A stretch of DNA of 64,000 bases. Source: Actinomadura rudentiformis. GTDB taxonomy: Bacteria > Actinomycetota > Actinomycetes > Streptosporangiales > Streptosporangiaceae. The notes under the pieces were generated by a model, which was not told where the DNA came from, ran no database searches, and saw only the letters and a list, made by a program, of their open reading frames with translations. Of this stretch, positions 45,690-54,539 are shown one piece after another; position 1 is the first letter of the stretch, and every line of letters starts with the position of its first letter. The DNA is taken from positions 365,568 through 429,567 of the forward strand of contig NZ_WBMT01000007.1 of NCBI RefSeq assembly GCF_008923185.1, given 5' to 3'. A program made the translations under genes and the position numbers.

Positions 45690-46115
45690 TTGCTTATTCC
45701 CTTAGCCGATACGCTCGAAAGATTGTCTGAACGACCTGGCGTCGGCGCGTCGTCGGAGGTGGCACGCAACGACACGAATGACGCGGTGCTCTGGGGCGTG
45801 CCCGTGGCCGCTCCGAGTCCGGGCTGTCCAGCGAACCGTACGAGCCGCCAGGCCGCGCCGTCGTCGAAGGACGCCTCCACCTTGAGCGACTTGCGTGCCT
45901 CGGCGGATGCGCCCGTGGTGCGTTCGGCCCAGACCGGGATCACCGTCGGCCTGCTCCTCGGCGCCTGGTTGCGGTCGTCCAGCCCGGCGGGCATGGACGA
46001 GCAGGTCTCGGACGGCGGTCAGGGCAGAGTCTTGCGGTTCGGTGGTCTCCGGTCGTGCCGAAGGGAGCGTCCAGAAGGACTCGACCTTGGGCGAGACGGT
46101 GCTCTGCCGGCCACG
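45690..46115 (-). pseudogene. C-terminal fragment of a subtilase (S8 family)
   Basis: Two minus-strand frames together read like the post-catalytic region of exported subtilases: SPKVESFWTLPSARPETTEPQDSALTAVRDL, then after a frameshift near 45990 LDDRNQAPRS, followed by SLKVEASFDDGAAWRLVRF and ASFVSLRATSDDA. The catalytic domain is absent. No start codon or signal is left, so this is a decayed remnant. Confidence 0.55.
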
Positions 46116-46337
46116 TTGGCCAGGAGGCACTCGCGGCCACCGTCCGCGGCGTCGGCATGGTCGGCACCCCCGCAGCCGATGTTGATCAGTGCCGCCGGGA
46201 CGGCTAGCCTGATCGCCGGCCGGAAGGCCGGGGCGAGGCAAGGCAAGGCAAGGCGAGCCGATCGCGTCACGCGGGAAGAGCCCCGACTGCGACAAGCTGC
46301 TCGAGCACTCCTCCATGGAGTTTGGGACCGACTGACG

Positions 46338-46655
46338 ATGAGCGCGGAAGAGGATTTCAAGCAGGTCGGCGCCGAGCTGGCCGACCTGGGTGTATGGATC
46401 TCCAGCATGATGGGGAGACCCGCGCTCAAAGATCATGCGGGAAAGGTGTTCGCGAGCCTGCAGCGCGACCACGCGATGGTGTTCCGGCTGGTCGAGGGCA
46501 CCCCCGAACACACCGCCGCGCTTAAGCTGCCCGGGGCGGCTCTGTTCGACCCCTCGGGGAAGGGCAGGGAGATCAAGGACTGGGTGGTCGTGCCCCACTC
46601 CTCGGCCGAGAAATGGACGGACCTGGCCGAGGCCGCGCTCAGCCGCCCACGCTGA
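46338..46655 (+). CDS. small YjbR/MmcQ-like protein
   Basis: A 105-residue cytoplasmic protein. The stretch GRPALKDHAGKVFASLQRDHAMVFRLVEG, then ALFDPSGKGREIKDWVVVP and WTDLAEAAL resemble the YjbR/TfoX-N-like fold seen in MmcQ proteins. ATG 46338 is used; the open frame reaches back to 45690 but that part is arginine-rich. No clear ribosome site was seen. Function unknown. Confidence 0.7.
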   Translation: MSAEEDFKQVGAELADLGVWISSMMGRPALKDHAGKVFASLQRDHAMVFRLVEGTPEHTAALKLPGAALFDPSGKGREIKDWVVVPHSSAEKWTDLAEAALSRPR

Positions 46656-46845
46656 TCAGCTGGCCACGCCGACGGTGCGGCGGTGGGCACCTGGGTTTGT
46701 CTTCAACCTCTAACCTTCGCTTTTACCCTGGCCGGCGGCGAAGCGGACGGTTGCTCTGTGTGTGGTGGACGTGAGGTCGCCGCCGGGGCTGAAGGCCTTT
46801 CCGGTGATGAGCTGGACGTTGGCATGCCACGCCGGTAGCCGGGAT

Positions 46846-47118
46846 GCGTCCGACCTCATGCTGTAGAGCAGGGTGGCTGGTGGACCCAGATGGTCGTCCA
46901 GGCCAGGCCAGGCCGATGGGTTTGGGCGTACGCGCTGGCAATGGCGCCCTTGCGCGAATCTTCCCTGAACCTCTGCGGACGCGGGCGCGGGTGAGCTTGC
47001 CTGGTCGGCGGGCTTCTCCCAGGGACGACGCAGGCCCCGAACCAGAGTCTGCAGCCAGCCGAAACTGGGTGTGTGCGACCTGGATGAGCCAGGCCCATCG
47101 GCCTCTGCGGTCGAGCAC
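46846..47118 (-). pseudogene. C-terminal fragment of an IS701-like transposase
   Basis: One minus-strand frame gives LDRRGRWAWLIQVAHTQFRLA, KLTRARVRRGSGKIRARAPLPARTPKP, WPGRPSGST and HEVGR; RRPWEKPA appears in a second frame in between. This is the conserved end of IS701-type (DDE) transposases with at least two frameshifts. No inverted repeats or N-terminal half are present. It ends only four bases from the stop of the MarR gene, so insertion or excision may have trimmed that gene. The rest of 46656-46845 shows nothing. Confidence 0.7.
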
Positions 47119-47122
47119 CAGA

Positions 47123-47626
47123 TCAGCGGTCGGGTGGTTGTTCGTCCTCGGTGAGCACGCCTTCCATGGTGCTGTTCAGTCGGTCGAGGAACGTCTCGAA
47201 CTGTTCGAGCAGCTCGGGCGGGTAATGGGCGAGAAGGGCGTCCATGTGCCGGGCGAGTGGGGCAAAGAACTCCTGGGCAGGTCCCTGGATCTGCGGGCTG
47301 CTGCGTAGGGTGACGACCCGCCGGTCGGTGTGCTCGCGGGTGCGGACGATGTGCCCGGCGCGCTCCAGTCGGTTCAGCAGCGTGGTGGTGGCACCGGAGG
47401 ACAGGGAAACACGTGCGCTGAGCCGGGACGGGGTCAGCGGCTCGCCCTTGTCCTCGGCATAGAGGATCTCGGCCAGAGCCGCCGCGTCCGTGGAATGCAG
47501 GCCCAGCCAGAGCGCGAACCGCCTGGTGAACTCGGTGTAGTTGGCCCCGAAGATCCGCAGCCCGCCCAGCACCCGTATCCGGTGCGCCGCGACCTCGCCA
47601 GGCTCCACCGCCGTCAATCGACTCAC
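47123..47626 (-). CDS. MarR-family transcriptional regulator
   Basis: A 167-residue winged-helix repressor (LGLHSTDAAALAEILYAEDKGEPLTPSRLSARVSLSSGATTTLLNRLERAGHIVRTREHTDRRVV). It is divergent from the MFS pump gene, and a near-perfect operator lies in the space between them. The C-terminus (after LLEQFETFLDRL) is next to a transposase remnant and may be changed from the ancestral one. Confidence 0.92.
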   Translation of the reverse strand: MSRLTAVEPGEVAAHRIRVLGGLRIFGANYTEFTRRFALWLGLHSTDAAALAEILYAEDKGEPLTPSRLSARVSLSSGATTTLLNRLERAGHIVRTREHTDRRVVTLRSSPQIQGPAQEFFAPLARHMDALLAHYPPELLEQFETFLDRLNSTMEGVLTEDEQPPDR

Positions 47627-47648
47627 CTCCGTCGCCGCCCTCCGGGTT

Positions 47649-47677
47649 TTGACAACCTATCGCTCTCCTCATATATC
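47649..47677 (+). promoter_or_regulatory. strong promoter of the MFS gene
   Basis: TTGACA (47649-47654) and TATATC (47672-47677) are spaced by 17 bases, close to the sigma-70/HrdB consensus. Confidence 0.75.
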
Positions 47678-47680
47678 TTC

Positions 47681-47701
47681 ATGGTGAAGTTACTTCACCA
47701 T
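47681..47701. promoter_or_regulatory. MarR operator palindrome
   Basis: Nine-base perfect arms ATGGTGAAG and CTTCACCAT around TTA lie just after the MFS -10 box, across the transcript start. The shape is that of a MarR dimer site. GGAGGT (47702-47707) for the MFS gene follows at once. Confidence 0.85.
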
Positions 47702-47714
47702 GGAGGTATTTACG

Positions 47715-49316
47715 ATGAGCATCTCCCCGGCCGCCCGCCGGTGGCTCGGCCTCATGGCCGTGTCACTGGGGGTGGGCCTGATCGTGGTGGACGCCACGAT
47801 CGTCAACGTGATCGTCCCGCCGATGGTGAAGGACCTGGGCGTCAGCTCCGGCCAGATCCAGTGGGTGCAGGAGTCGTACGCGATCGTCTTCGCGGCTCTC
47901 CTGCTGGTGACCGGACGGCTCGCAGACCTGCTCGGCGCCCGCCGGGTCTTCCTGGCGGGCGTCGTGGTGTTCGCCGCCACCAGCGTCCTGGCCGCCATGG
48001 CACCCGGCGGTGACGTGCTGATCCTGGCGCGCTTCCTGCAGGGTGCGGGCGGGTCGATGATCCTGCCGGCCTCGCTGGCCCTGGTGAACGCCACGTTCAC
48101 CGGCAAGGAACGCGGCCAGGCGTTCGCGGTGTGGGGCTCCACGATCGGCGCCGCGGCGGCGATCGGCCCGCTGCTGGGCGGCGCGCTGGCGGAGATCTCC
48201 TGGCGCTGGGCCTTCGGCATCAACCTCCCGCTGGCGGTGTTGATCTTCGTCGGCGTACGGATGTTCCTGGCCCCCTCGCCCCGTGCCGGCGGACGCGTCG
48301 ACATCCCCGGCGCCGTCCTGTCCGCGCTCGGCCTCGGCCTGCTGGCCTTCGCGCTGGTCGAGGGACGCACCTACGGCTGGCTCCACACCGTTCACCCGCT
48401 GGAGGTCGCTGGCCTGACGTGGGATTCCGGGCCATCCCCGGTCCTGGTCGCGTTGCTGGCCGCCGCGGCTGCGCTGGCCGCGTTCACCCGACGGCAGGCG
48501 GCGCTCGGCCGACGGGACAGCACGCGCACGCCGCCGCTGGCCGACCTCCGCCTGTTCTCCATCTCCTCGTTCCGCAACGGCAACGTCGTGTCACTGCTCA
48601 TCGGGGCCGGCGAGTTCGGCATCATCGCCGTACTGCCGCTGTGGCTGCAGTTCACGCTGGGCTACAGCACGCTGCAGTCCGGGCTCGCCCTCCTCCCCCT
48701 GGCCGTGGGCAGCTTCCTGGCCAGCGGCGCCAGCTTCGGGATGGCCGACCGGCTCTCCCCGCTCGGCCTGGTCCGCCTCGGGGTGGCGCTGGAGATCGCC
48801 GGGCTGGCCGCACTGGCGCTGATCGCCGACGCCGACGGCTCCTGGTGGCCGATCTCCCTGGCCCTGCTCCTGTACGGGGTCGGCGTCGGATTCGCGACCG
48901 CACAGGTCACCAACGTCGTGCTCGCCGACGTCCCCGAACACAGCGCAGGTCAGGCGTCCGGCATCCAGAGCGCCGCACGAGAACTGGGCTTCGCCCTCGG
49001 CATCGCCGCGTTCACCACGGTCTACTTCAGCGCCCTCCATGGCGGACTCGAACGAGACCTCACCGAGAACGGAACCCCGGCCCCGGAGGCCGAGCAGTTC
49101 GCCGGCACGGTCACCGACAGCGCCGGCGCCGCGATCGCGCCCCTCGCCGCCGACCCGCGCACCGAGGCGGTCGCCGCCGCAGCCCGGCAGGCAATGACCG
49201 AGGGCATCACCCTCACCGGTTACCTCGCCGCAGGACTGCTCCTTCTCGCTCTGCTGTCTACCGTTCTCATCCCCGGCCACAGGCAGCTCGAGGAGGAGGA
49301 ACTGGTGCTCGCCTGA
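47715..49316 (+). CDS. MFS multidrug transporter (EmrB/QacA type, 14 helices)
   Basis: A 533-residue drug:H+ antiporter of the DHA2 group. It opens with VVDATIVNVIVPPM, the motif D1 helix, followed by WVQESYAIVFAALLLVTGRLADLLGARRVF (motif A loop) and motif C-like GPLLGGALAEISWRWAF. ATG 47715 is chosen since GGAGGT is seven bases before it; an ATG at 47700 overlaps the operator. It is under MarR control, so it probably exports a toxic or antibiotic compound that the MarR protein senses. Confidence 0.93.
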   Translation: MSISPAARRWLGLMAVSLGVGLIVVDATIVNVIVPPMVKDLGVSSGQIQWVQESYAIVFAALLLVTGRLADLLGARRVFLAGVVVFAATSVLAAMAPGGDVLILARFLQGAGGSMILPASLALVNATFTGKERGQAFAVWGSTIGAAAAIGPLLGGALAEISWRWAFGINLPLAVLIFVGVRMFLAPSPRAGGRVDIPGAVLSALGLGLLAFALVEGRTYGWLHTVHPLEVAGLTWDSGPSPVLVALLAAAAALAAFTRRQAALGRRDSTRTPPLADLRLFSISSFRNGNVVSLLIGAGEFGIIAVLPLWLQFTLGYSTLQSGLALLPLAVGSFLASGASFGMADRLSPLGLVRLGVALEIAGLAALALIADADGSWWPISLALLLYGVGVGFATAQVTNVVLADVPEHSAGQASGIQSAARELGFALGIAAFTTVYFSALHGGLERDLTENGTPAPEAEQFAGTVTDSAGAAIAPLAADPRTEAVAAAARQAMTEGITLTGYLAAGLLLLALLSTVLIPGHRQLEEEELVLA

Positions 49317-49404
49317 GTAGCCACGACTCTGGTGCGTCCGTCAAGAGAAGGGGCCGGCGCCGGAGCGCGGGAAACCGCAGCGCTGTCTGGCACTCCCTCC
49401 GCAC

Positions 49405-49543
49405 CTACGACAGCGCCCCGACGTCGCGCAGCACAGTGCAGGTGGACGCCTCCAACTCGGTCGCGGACAGCCGACCGCGCTGGCGCAGCAGCAATACCAA
49501 CCGGTCTGCGGCGCAGCAGCAATACGAACCGGTCGGCGCGCAT
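49405..49543 (-). pseudogene. N-terminal fragment of a WYL/YafY-like regulator
   Basis: The minus strand reads MRADRFVLLLRRR, then (in another frame) DRLVLLLRQRGRLSATELEASTCTVLRDVGALS and stop, the HTH_11 start of WYL-domain regulators. A ~27-base piece is duplicated, which shifts the frame. The C-terminal WYL domain is missing. Such regulators are often divergent from small enzymes, and the Rid gene starts about 130 bases away. The stretch 49317-49404 shows nothing. Confidence 0.6.
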
Positions 49544-49679
49544 GCGAGAACTCTGCGGAAATACGCGACAGAGGATGTCGTGATTCGCTGGAAGGCTCTC
49601 CAGCACGACGTCAAAGACGGTGCCGAGCGAGCCGTTGGACGTCCGTACCCCCGATGAATCGAATGGAGCTGATGTGGCT

Positions 49680-50075
49680 ATGCAGAGAACGGCAGTCAAC
49701 CCGGTGACGTGGTCGGTGGAGATGGGATTCAACCAGGGTGAGATCGTCTCCGGGCACACCCGGACCCTGTACTGCTCCGGGCAGACCGCGATGAGCGAGG
49801 AAGGCAAACCCCAGCATGACGGTGACATGGCTGCACAGTTGACGCTGAGCCTGGACAACCTGGAGGCCGTCCTCGGCGAGGCCGGCATGTCCCTTGCCGA
49901 CCTCGTCCGGCTCAACGTCTACACCACCGACGTCGATCTGCTCTTCCAGCACTACGGCGTCCTGGCCTCACGATTGGGCGCCGCCCAGGTGGCGCCGACC
50001 ACCACGATGCTCGGCGTGACCCGCCTGGCGATCCCCACCCTGATGGTCGAACTCGAGGGCACCGCCGTCGCGTGA
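49680..50075 (+). CDS. Rid (YjgF/YER057c/UK114) family protein
   Basis: A 131-residue Rid protein. In this family enamine/imine intermediates are hydrolysed to ketoacids. The motifs FNQGEIVSGHTRTLYCSGQTAMSEEG, VRLNVYTTDVD and TTTMLGVTRLAIPTLMVELEGTAV are conserved. The Arg of RidA that binds carboxylates is replaced by Gly/Thr positions, so this is a Rid-like paralogue (RutC-like). The ATG at 49680 is used; GTG 49674 with GGAG upstream is also possible. Confidence 0.9.
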   Translation: MQRTAVNPVTWSVEMGFNQGEIVSGHTRTLYCSGQTAMSEEGKPQHDGDMAAQLTLSLDNLEAVLGEAGMSLADLVRLNVYTTDVDLLFQHYGVLASRLGAAQVAPTTTMLGVTRLAIPTLMVELEGTAVA

Positions 50076-50084
50076 TGCGACCTC

Positions 50085-50114
50085 GCCGCCTCCGGCAGGA
50101 CTGCCGGAGGCGGC
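50085..50114 (+). terminator. strong hairpin after the Rid gene
   Basis: Thirteen-base perfect arms (50085-50097 and 50102-50114) with loop GGAC, ten bases after the Rid stop. Confidence 0.85.
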
Positions 50115-50507
50115 ACGGATAGACCCGTGAGGAGGGTCGGAGCGGCCAGTAGCGACAGAGCCAGGTCTTCACTCGGAGCTCTTATTGACTCGCTCCGCCA
50201 GGAGACAGGCATACCGTTTTGTCGCATGTGCAAGGCATCACGCGCCTCCAGGCCACCCTGAACGAACCCGGCGCCATACGCCGCACCCACCGACTTCTCG
50301 AAACCCGCCTCACCAACCTTGACCGGGAGTTCGTCCAACTGGCCCGCGAGGCGCTGCCGAGTGGCCGGCGCCGCAGCAAACTAGGCCAGCACGGCGCCGA
50401 CCGAAGCAGGACGGTCGCGACCCATGAGTTCTCGCTCGTCCAGCCTGGGAGGATCACTGGTCAGGCCGACGGTGAAGAACGCCAGGACCGTACGCCCTCT
50501 CAGCGGG
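50115..50507. other. intergenic stretch, no supported gene
   Basis: Open frames on both strands have weak coding character. A minus-strand piece (TVLAFFTVGLTSDPPRLDERE, then stop) could be a gene end but was not identified. Confidence 0.4.
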
Positions 50508-51026
50508 CTATGAGCCGTCGCAATGACGGACGATGCGCGAGCTGGGGATGGCCGGTTGGGTGAGGTAGTTGGGGTGGTCGAAGTGGTAGAAGGCCTTGTT
50601 GGGGCTGGGACGGCCTGACACGGCTACGCCGCTGACGGCGATCCAGTTGGGATCGCTGGTCGCCTGGAGCTCGATGTACGACCCGCAGCCGTCCGTTCCG
50701 GTGATGCCGGTGCCGCCGCTGCCCCAGTTGCGTCCGGTGCTGCCGCTGTACGCCCTGACCTGCACGCGGTAGGCGCCGCAAGCGCCCCCGTACATCCGGA
50801 TCTGCGCGAAGGCGACGTTGCCGAAGTTGCCGTACCGCAACCGGTAGTGGCAGTTGGGTTCTCCGGGGTTGGTCCCTATCCCCCAGAGGACCGGCGTGAA
50901 CGTCAGGTTGTTGAGCTGCCAGTGAGTGTGAGTGTCGGCGGAGGCGGGCGCTGCTGTCAGCGCAGTGGCGACCGTCGTGGCGGCGAGCGCGATGGACGCG
51001 GCCACGGCGCGGGAGCGAATCTTCAC
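50508..51026 (-). CDS. small secreted protein
   Basis: A 172-residue protein with a signal peptide (VKIRSRAVAASIALAATTVATALTAAPASA). The mature part is Tyr/Trp/Gly/Asn-rich with four cysteines (NCHYRL, GGACGAY, TDGCGSY, RHCDGS), as in small exported beta-rich proteins. GTG at 51026 has GGAGG four bases before it. No catalytic motif is seen. A 16-base palindrome lies about 100 bases upstream. Confidence 0.85.
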   Translation of the reverse strand: MKIRSRAVAASIALAATTVATALTAAPASADTHTHWQLNNLTFTPVLWGIGTNPGEPNCHYRLRYGNFGNVAFAQIRMYGGACGAYRVQVRAYSGSTGRNWGSGGTGITGTDGCGSYIELQATSDPNWIAVSGVAVSGRPSPNKAFYHFDHPNYLTQPAIPSSRIVRHCDGS

Positions 51027-51121
51027 GGAACCTCCTAACGAACTGATCACCAATTGCTGGGATCGTCTGCCAGGAGCAGAACACACCTCGGCCGCCGGGT
51101 GGAGAGGACCGACCAGATTTG

Positions 51122-51137
51122 GCCAGTAATTACTGGC
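51122..51137 (-). promoter_or_regulatory. 16-base perfect palindrome upstream of secreted-protein gene
   Basis: GCCAGTAATTACTGGC is exactly self-complementary and A/T-rich in its centre, in a GC-rich background, ~95 bases before the start of the secreted-protein gene. It may be an operator. Confidence 0.45.
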
Positions 51138-51622
51138 ACAGTTAGGCCACCGGGCGGAGCTCCCCAGGTCTGGCCGGACCACTTCATGACGTCGGGGCAG
51201 CGTGGCGTCGCTGTGTCAACGACGGCCAGCGACTCCGCAAGATCTGCGACCGCCTAGGGTCACCAGCCCAATCGAAGCCGTGGTGTGGGCCGCCCGGCGC
51301 CGACTCATTTGACTGGTTGGCATTGCTTGGAGTCGCACTTGAATCCCCATGAGCAGGTGTCAGCGATCTCGCCCCCGGGCTAGCGCAGGGTGCCCCGCAC
51401 CGTGGCACGGATTCTCGTTCCTCCGCTCATTCCTCGTAGCAACCGGCTGACGCCGACGTGCACTTGTGCACAGCGACCGCCTTATGTACGTGATTGCCCC
51501 ATCTGGCCGTTTAGTCACGCTCGACCGCCTCGCGTACAAGATCAGGGATCTCCGGGATGTGGATTCGATCAAGCGCGGCTTGCCTGGCGCACGTCTTTAC
51601 CCCCCACATCACGGAGGTTGAC

Positions 51623-52010
51623 GTGAGCCGTCATCGATGGCGTCGCACCGCCGCAGTCCTGGGCGTCTCCACCGCACTGCTGGCCCCTGTGACCACCGCA
51701 ATCGCACCGGCGGCCGGCGCCGCGCGACCGCGGCCGCCGATTCTGAGGTCGTGGTCACCACCGCACCGGAAACCCCTGCCGCGGACGCCGGCCAGCCGAG
51801 CTCTACCGGGTGGGCCACCCGCCGGGACAGTCGTGCGCCGGCAGCGGCAGCCACGAGGACGTGACGTCGGTGAGCCGCCCCAACACGTGCGTGAGCGCCG
51901 CGCCGAGCAGCGTATGACAACGGTGGTCACCTGCACCCCTACCAGCGCAGCTCCAACCTCTCCGCGTCGCCGGCACCGCGGTCAGCACCCCACCAATGCG
52001 CCATCCCAAA
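51623..52010 (+). pseudogene. broken secreted protein gene
   Basis: GTG at 51623, preceded by GGAGG, starts a good signal peptide (SRHRWRRTAAVLGVSTALLA to about residue 35). The frame then turns arginine- and proline-rich, while another frame reads EVVVTTAPETPAADAGQPS and a third SCAGSGSHEDVTSVSRPNTC. At least two indels have probably broken one small exported protein. The rest of 51138-52315 shows no gene. Confidence 0.45.
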
Positions 52011-52315
52011 ACGAGATCACCGGTTCTTCACCACGCACTGAGCGGATCGCCTGCCGGCGACCGGCACGGTTCCCCGTAGCGGTCGGCTCAGCCAGATGAT
52101 GGCGGGAGGCACCTTGTTCGTCTGGATTCGCGGCGTCCTTCGGTTAGTGCGGTGACGAGCTGCGGTCCGCCGGTCTCGGCGGCGCCATGGCCTCGCTGGC
52201 GGCTGACAGTCGATAAATGGCAGTTTTCCAGGTTGTTACGCCGGCGTGGCGCCGTCATGATCAAAACAAGGTATGCATCCGCGCATCACAGCCACCACGA
52301 CAGCATGGAGGTCAC

Positions 52316-52876
52316 ATGAGCAGGATCAAGACCGCTTTCGCGATCGGGGCCACGGCCGCATCGTTCCTCGCGCTCGCACCGTCCGCCCATGCCGAGTCGC
52401 CCCCGCCGTCCCCGACCCCAGACAGTCGGGGGTCGACCCTCGCCGTCGACGACGCGGATTTACAGCGGAAGATCGACAGTCACATCGCCAAGTACGGGGG
52501 ACGACAGCTGGGCAAGAACCAGATCCTCTGGGAGTACAAGGACGGCAGGAAGGCGCGGATGACGTTCCCCCTTCCCAAGAAGGCCGGTGATGTATCAGCC
52601 GCCCGAGTGCCCTGCGAACGCGGTTGGTACTGCGTTTGGGAACACGCCCTCTGGGACCGCGACGGCGGTGCGAGGACCGAGTTCTACAACTACGGTACCT
52701 TCGCCTTGGAGCCGATCGGATGGGCTTACCGGGTGAGCGCCCGCGAGAACAACCAATACGGCAACGCTCAAGGAACTCTCAACTGGTACAAGACTGAGTG
52801 GTCACGTGCCTACTCGATTCTGGGCTACGTCGGCGAGCACAACGACCAGGCGTTGAGCGTCACCCTCAAGCCATAG
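52316..52876 (+). CDS. secreted protein with crystallin/I36-like domain
   Basis: A 186-residue protein with a signal peptide (MSRIKTAFAIGATAASFLALAPSAHA). A Ser/Pro-rich pro-region leads to a C-terminal domain (about 95-185) with CERGWYCVWEHALWDRDGGARTEFYNYGTF and IGWAYRVSARENN, the pattern of peptidase-inhibitor I36 / beta-gamma-crystallin-like domains, with two Cys near one another. GGAGG is five bases before ATG. It may inhibit a metalloprotease or act as a structural exoprotein. Confidence 0.85.
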   Translation: MSRIKTAFAIGATAASFLALAPSAHAESPPPSPTPDSRGSTLAVDDADLQRKIDSHIAKYGGRQLGKNQILWEYKDGRKARMTFPLPKKAGDVSAARVPCERGWYCVWEHALWDRDGGARTEFYNYGTFALEPIGWAYRVSARENNQYGNAQGTLNWYKTEWSRAYSILGYVGEHNDQALSVTLKP

Positions 52877-53185
52877 ACCGCTTGGCCACACGGTCTACGA
52901 CAACTCACCGGACAAGGACACCCCGCTCCAAGGGCACGGGTTGTCACCAGTTCGCATCTGACGCGAGATCCTCGCGCCAGATGCGAACCCGAAGGTCCTG
53001 GGAATGACGATTCTTCCGCCAGGTGAATTCAAGGGTGCTGAGCTGACCGGACAGAAACTACATTCGGAGTGGCCTGGCGGGCCGGGCCTGGCGAACGAGC
53101 CTGAGATGGCCTGTCGAGCGCCGGAATGCCCCTTGGCCTAGACACCATCTCATTTGGCGGTTGGGCGGTAGCCTGCCGGTCGTGG

Positions 53186-53260
53186 ATGGTTGAACGCTTG
53201 GTGCCCGAGGAGTTGTGGGAGCTGTTTCAGCGGGTGGTACCGCCTGCTCCGACGCGGCAC
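53186..53260 (+). pseudogene. N-terminal fragment of an IS5-like transposase
   Basis: The start MVERLVPEELWELFQRVVPP, typical of IS5-family transposases, stops abruptly after APTR. No DDE domain or terminal repeats remain. It is followed at once by the STAND-type remnant. Confidence 0.65.
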
Positions 53261-53610
53261 GGTGATCGAGCTGCCCGAGACCTTCACCGATGCCGACCTG
53301 GACGCCCTCAAGCGGGCGGCCCCGGCCGATGCGCGGCTGGCCGCCGCCATCGAGCATGCCGACGATGCCACATCACCGATACCTGGCCGGAGCACCGGAA
53401 CTGCTGGCCCGGTTCGCCGCGGCACCGCCGGCGGCCAAGGCGGTCATCTTGGCGGCGATGGACGCCCTCCGGCTGGGGGCACTGCAACGCCCTGCCGGTG
53501 ACGCTGCTGGAGGCCGCCACCCCGGCCTACCTGACCGACACCCAATGGGGGGCGGCCGCGGCCTGGGCGCCGGTGGTGTCGCTGGCGGCGATCGTGCCGA
53601 GGAAGCCGAA
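53261..53610 (+). pseudogene. fragment of a STAND/TPR-type protein
   Basis: Three frames in turn give ELPETFTDADLDALKRAAPAD (53267 onward), then YLAGAPELLARFAAAPPAAKAVILAAMDALRLG, then LPVTLLEAATPAYLTDTQWG. The order matches a segment found in actinobacterial STAND NTPases (yet the NTPase core is absent). At least two frameshifts are needed. Other parts of 52877-53185 and 53611-54229 show no supported gene. Confidence 0.5.
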
Positions 53611-54229
53611 CCCGTCGATGAGCTTGCCCGTTCGCGTGCTCGTTTTCGCGTGAGCAGCTTCAGGTACGCCAGAGCCTTGGTGCCCTGCCAGAGACACACT
53701 TCACGTGCTTCGACTGTGCGTCTCCGGGCCGCGGCCCGGAGCCCCTGGCCGGTCCGGAGAGTTCGAGCTCGTGGCCGTCTGCTACCCGGGCCGCCCGTAC
53801 GCGGCCATGAGCATGCTCCCGGACCGCTCGATCGCACCTGAGAACTCCGCCCAGAAACTGCTCGGTGTCACCCCACGCACCACCGGGCAGCGGCTGACCG
53901 ACATCAGCCTCTGACCACGACCACCATCGGCTTCGGCTGAGTTAGGCAGGCACGACTTGGCAGGCCGCCGTACTCAAATCCTCGCATGGACCACGACAAG
54001 ACCGCCGACTGGCGCAAACCCCTCGCGGACCTGGAGGCCGCCGCCACCTTCCGCCGCACCGTGAACCTCATCGGCTGACCAGAGGGGCCCGTAGGCCATC
54101 GGCATCTGAACGGCCAGTCACGATGAGAGGCGCCTGCCGGGCTCCTTAACGTGACTGGCCCAGTTCGGTTGCTGCTCAGGCCCCGTGGCTGTCCATGCGG
54201 GTGGCCGGGCCAGGGTTCACTATGCGGGG

Positions 54230-54485
54230 GCCGGGTGGTTCGGTGCCTGGTCTGCGAGGAGGGCAAGGCGCCGTCGGCGGCGAGCCAACAGCCGGTGTCG
54301 TCGAAGGCCAGGCGGGAGACCTGCCCGGGTAGCCGGACATGGTCAGTTCGCCGCCGTCGCGGGTTCGCCAGATGTGGATGGAGGCGTCCTGGTTGCCACT
54401 GCAGATCCACCGGCCGGTGGGGGCGATGGCGAGCGCGAGGTGGGAGCCGATGTAGCGATAGATGGCGACGGGATCGTGGCCGGGG
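54230..54485 (-). pseudogene. fragment of a WD40-repeat protein
   Basis: The minus strand reads YRYIGSHLALAIAPTGRWICSGNQDASIHIWRTRDGGELTMSGYPG, then after one missing base VSRLAFDDTGCWLAADGA. These are WD40 blades with GNQDASIHIW as the typical strand-WD end. Neither end of a gene is left. Confidence 0.65.
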
Positions 54486-54539
54486 GTTCAGATGGCGGGC
54501 AGCGGGACGGGCCAGGATGCCGGTGCTCAAACCATTCGT

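Noticed and set aside
50219..50563. Plus-strand 114-residue frame between the Rid and secreted-protein genes
   Set aside because: Its end runs into the secreted-protein gene on the other strand and composition is mixed; no ribosome site.
53705..53914. Plus-strand frame ending GVTPRTTGQRLTDISL
   Set aside because: Looks partly natural near its end but has no family match by eye and lies amid relics; not enough to call.
53986..54078. Thirty-residue frame MDHDKTADWRKPLADLE onward
   Set aside because: Too short, no ribosome site, within the relic zone.
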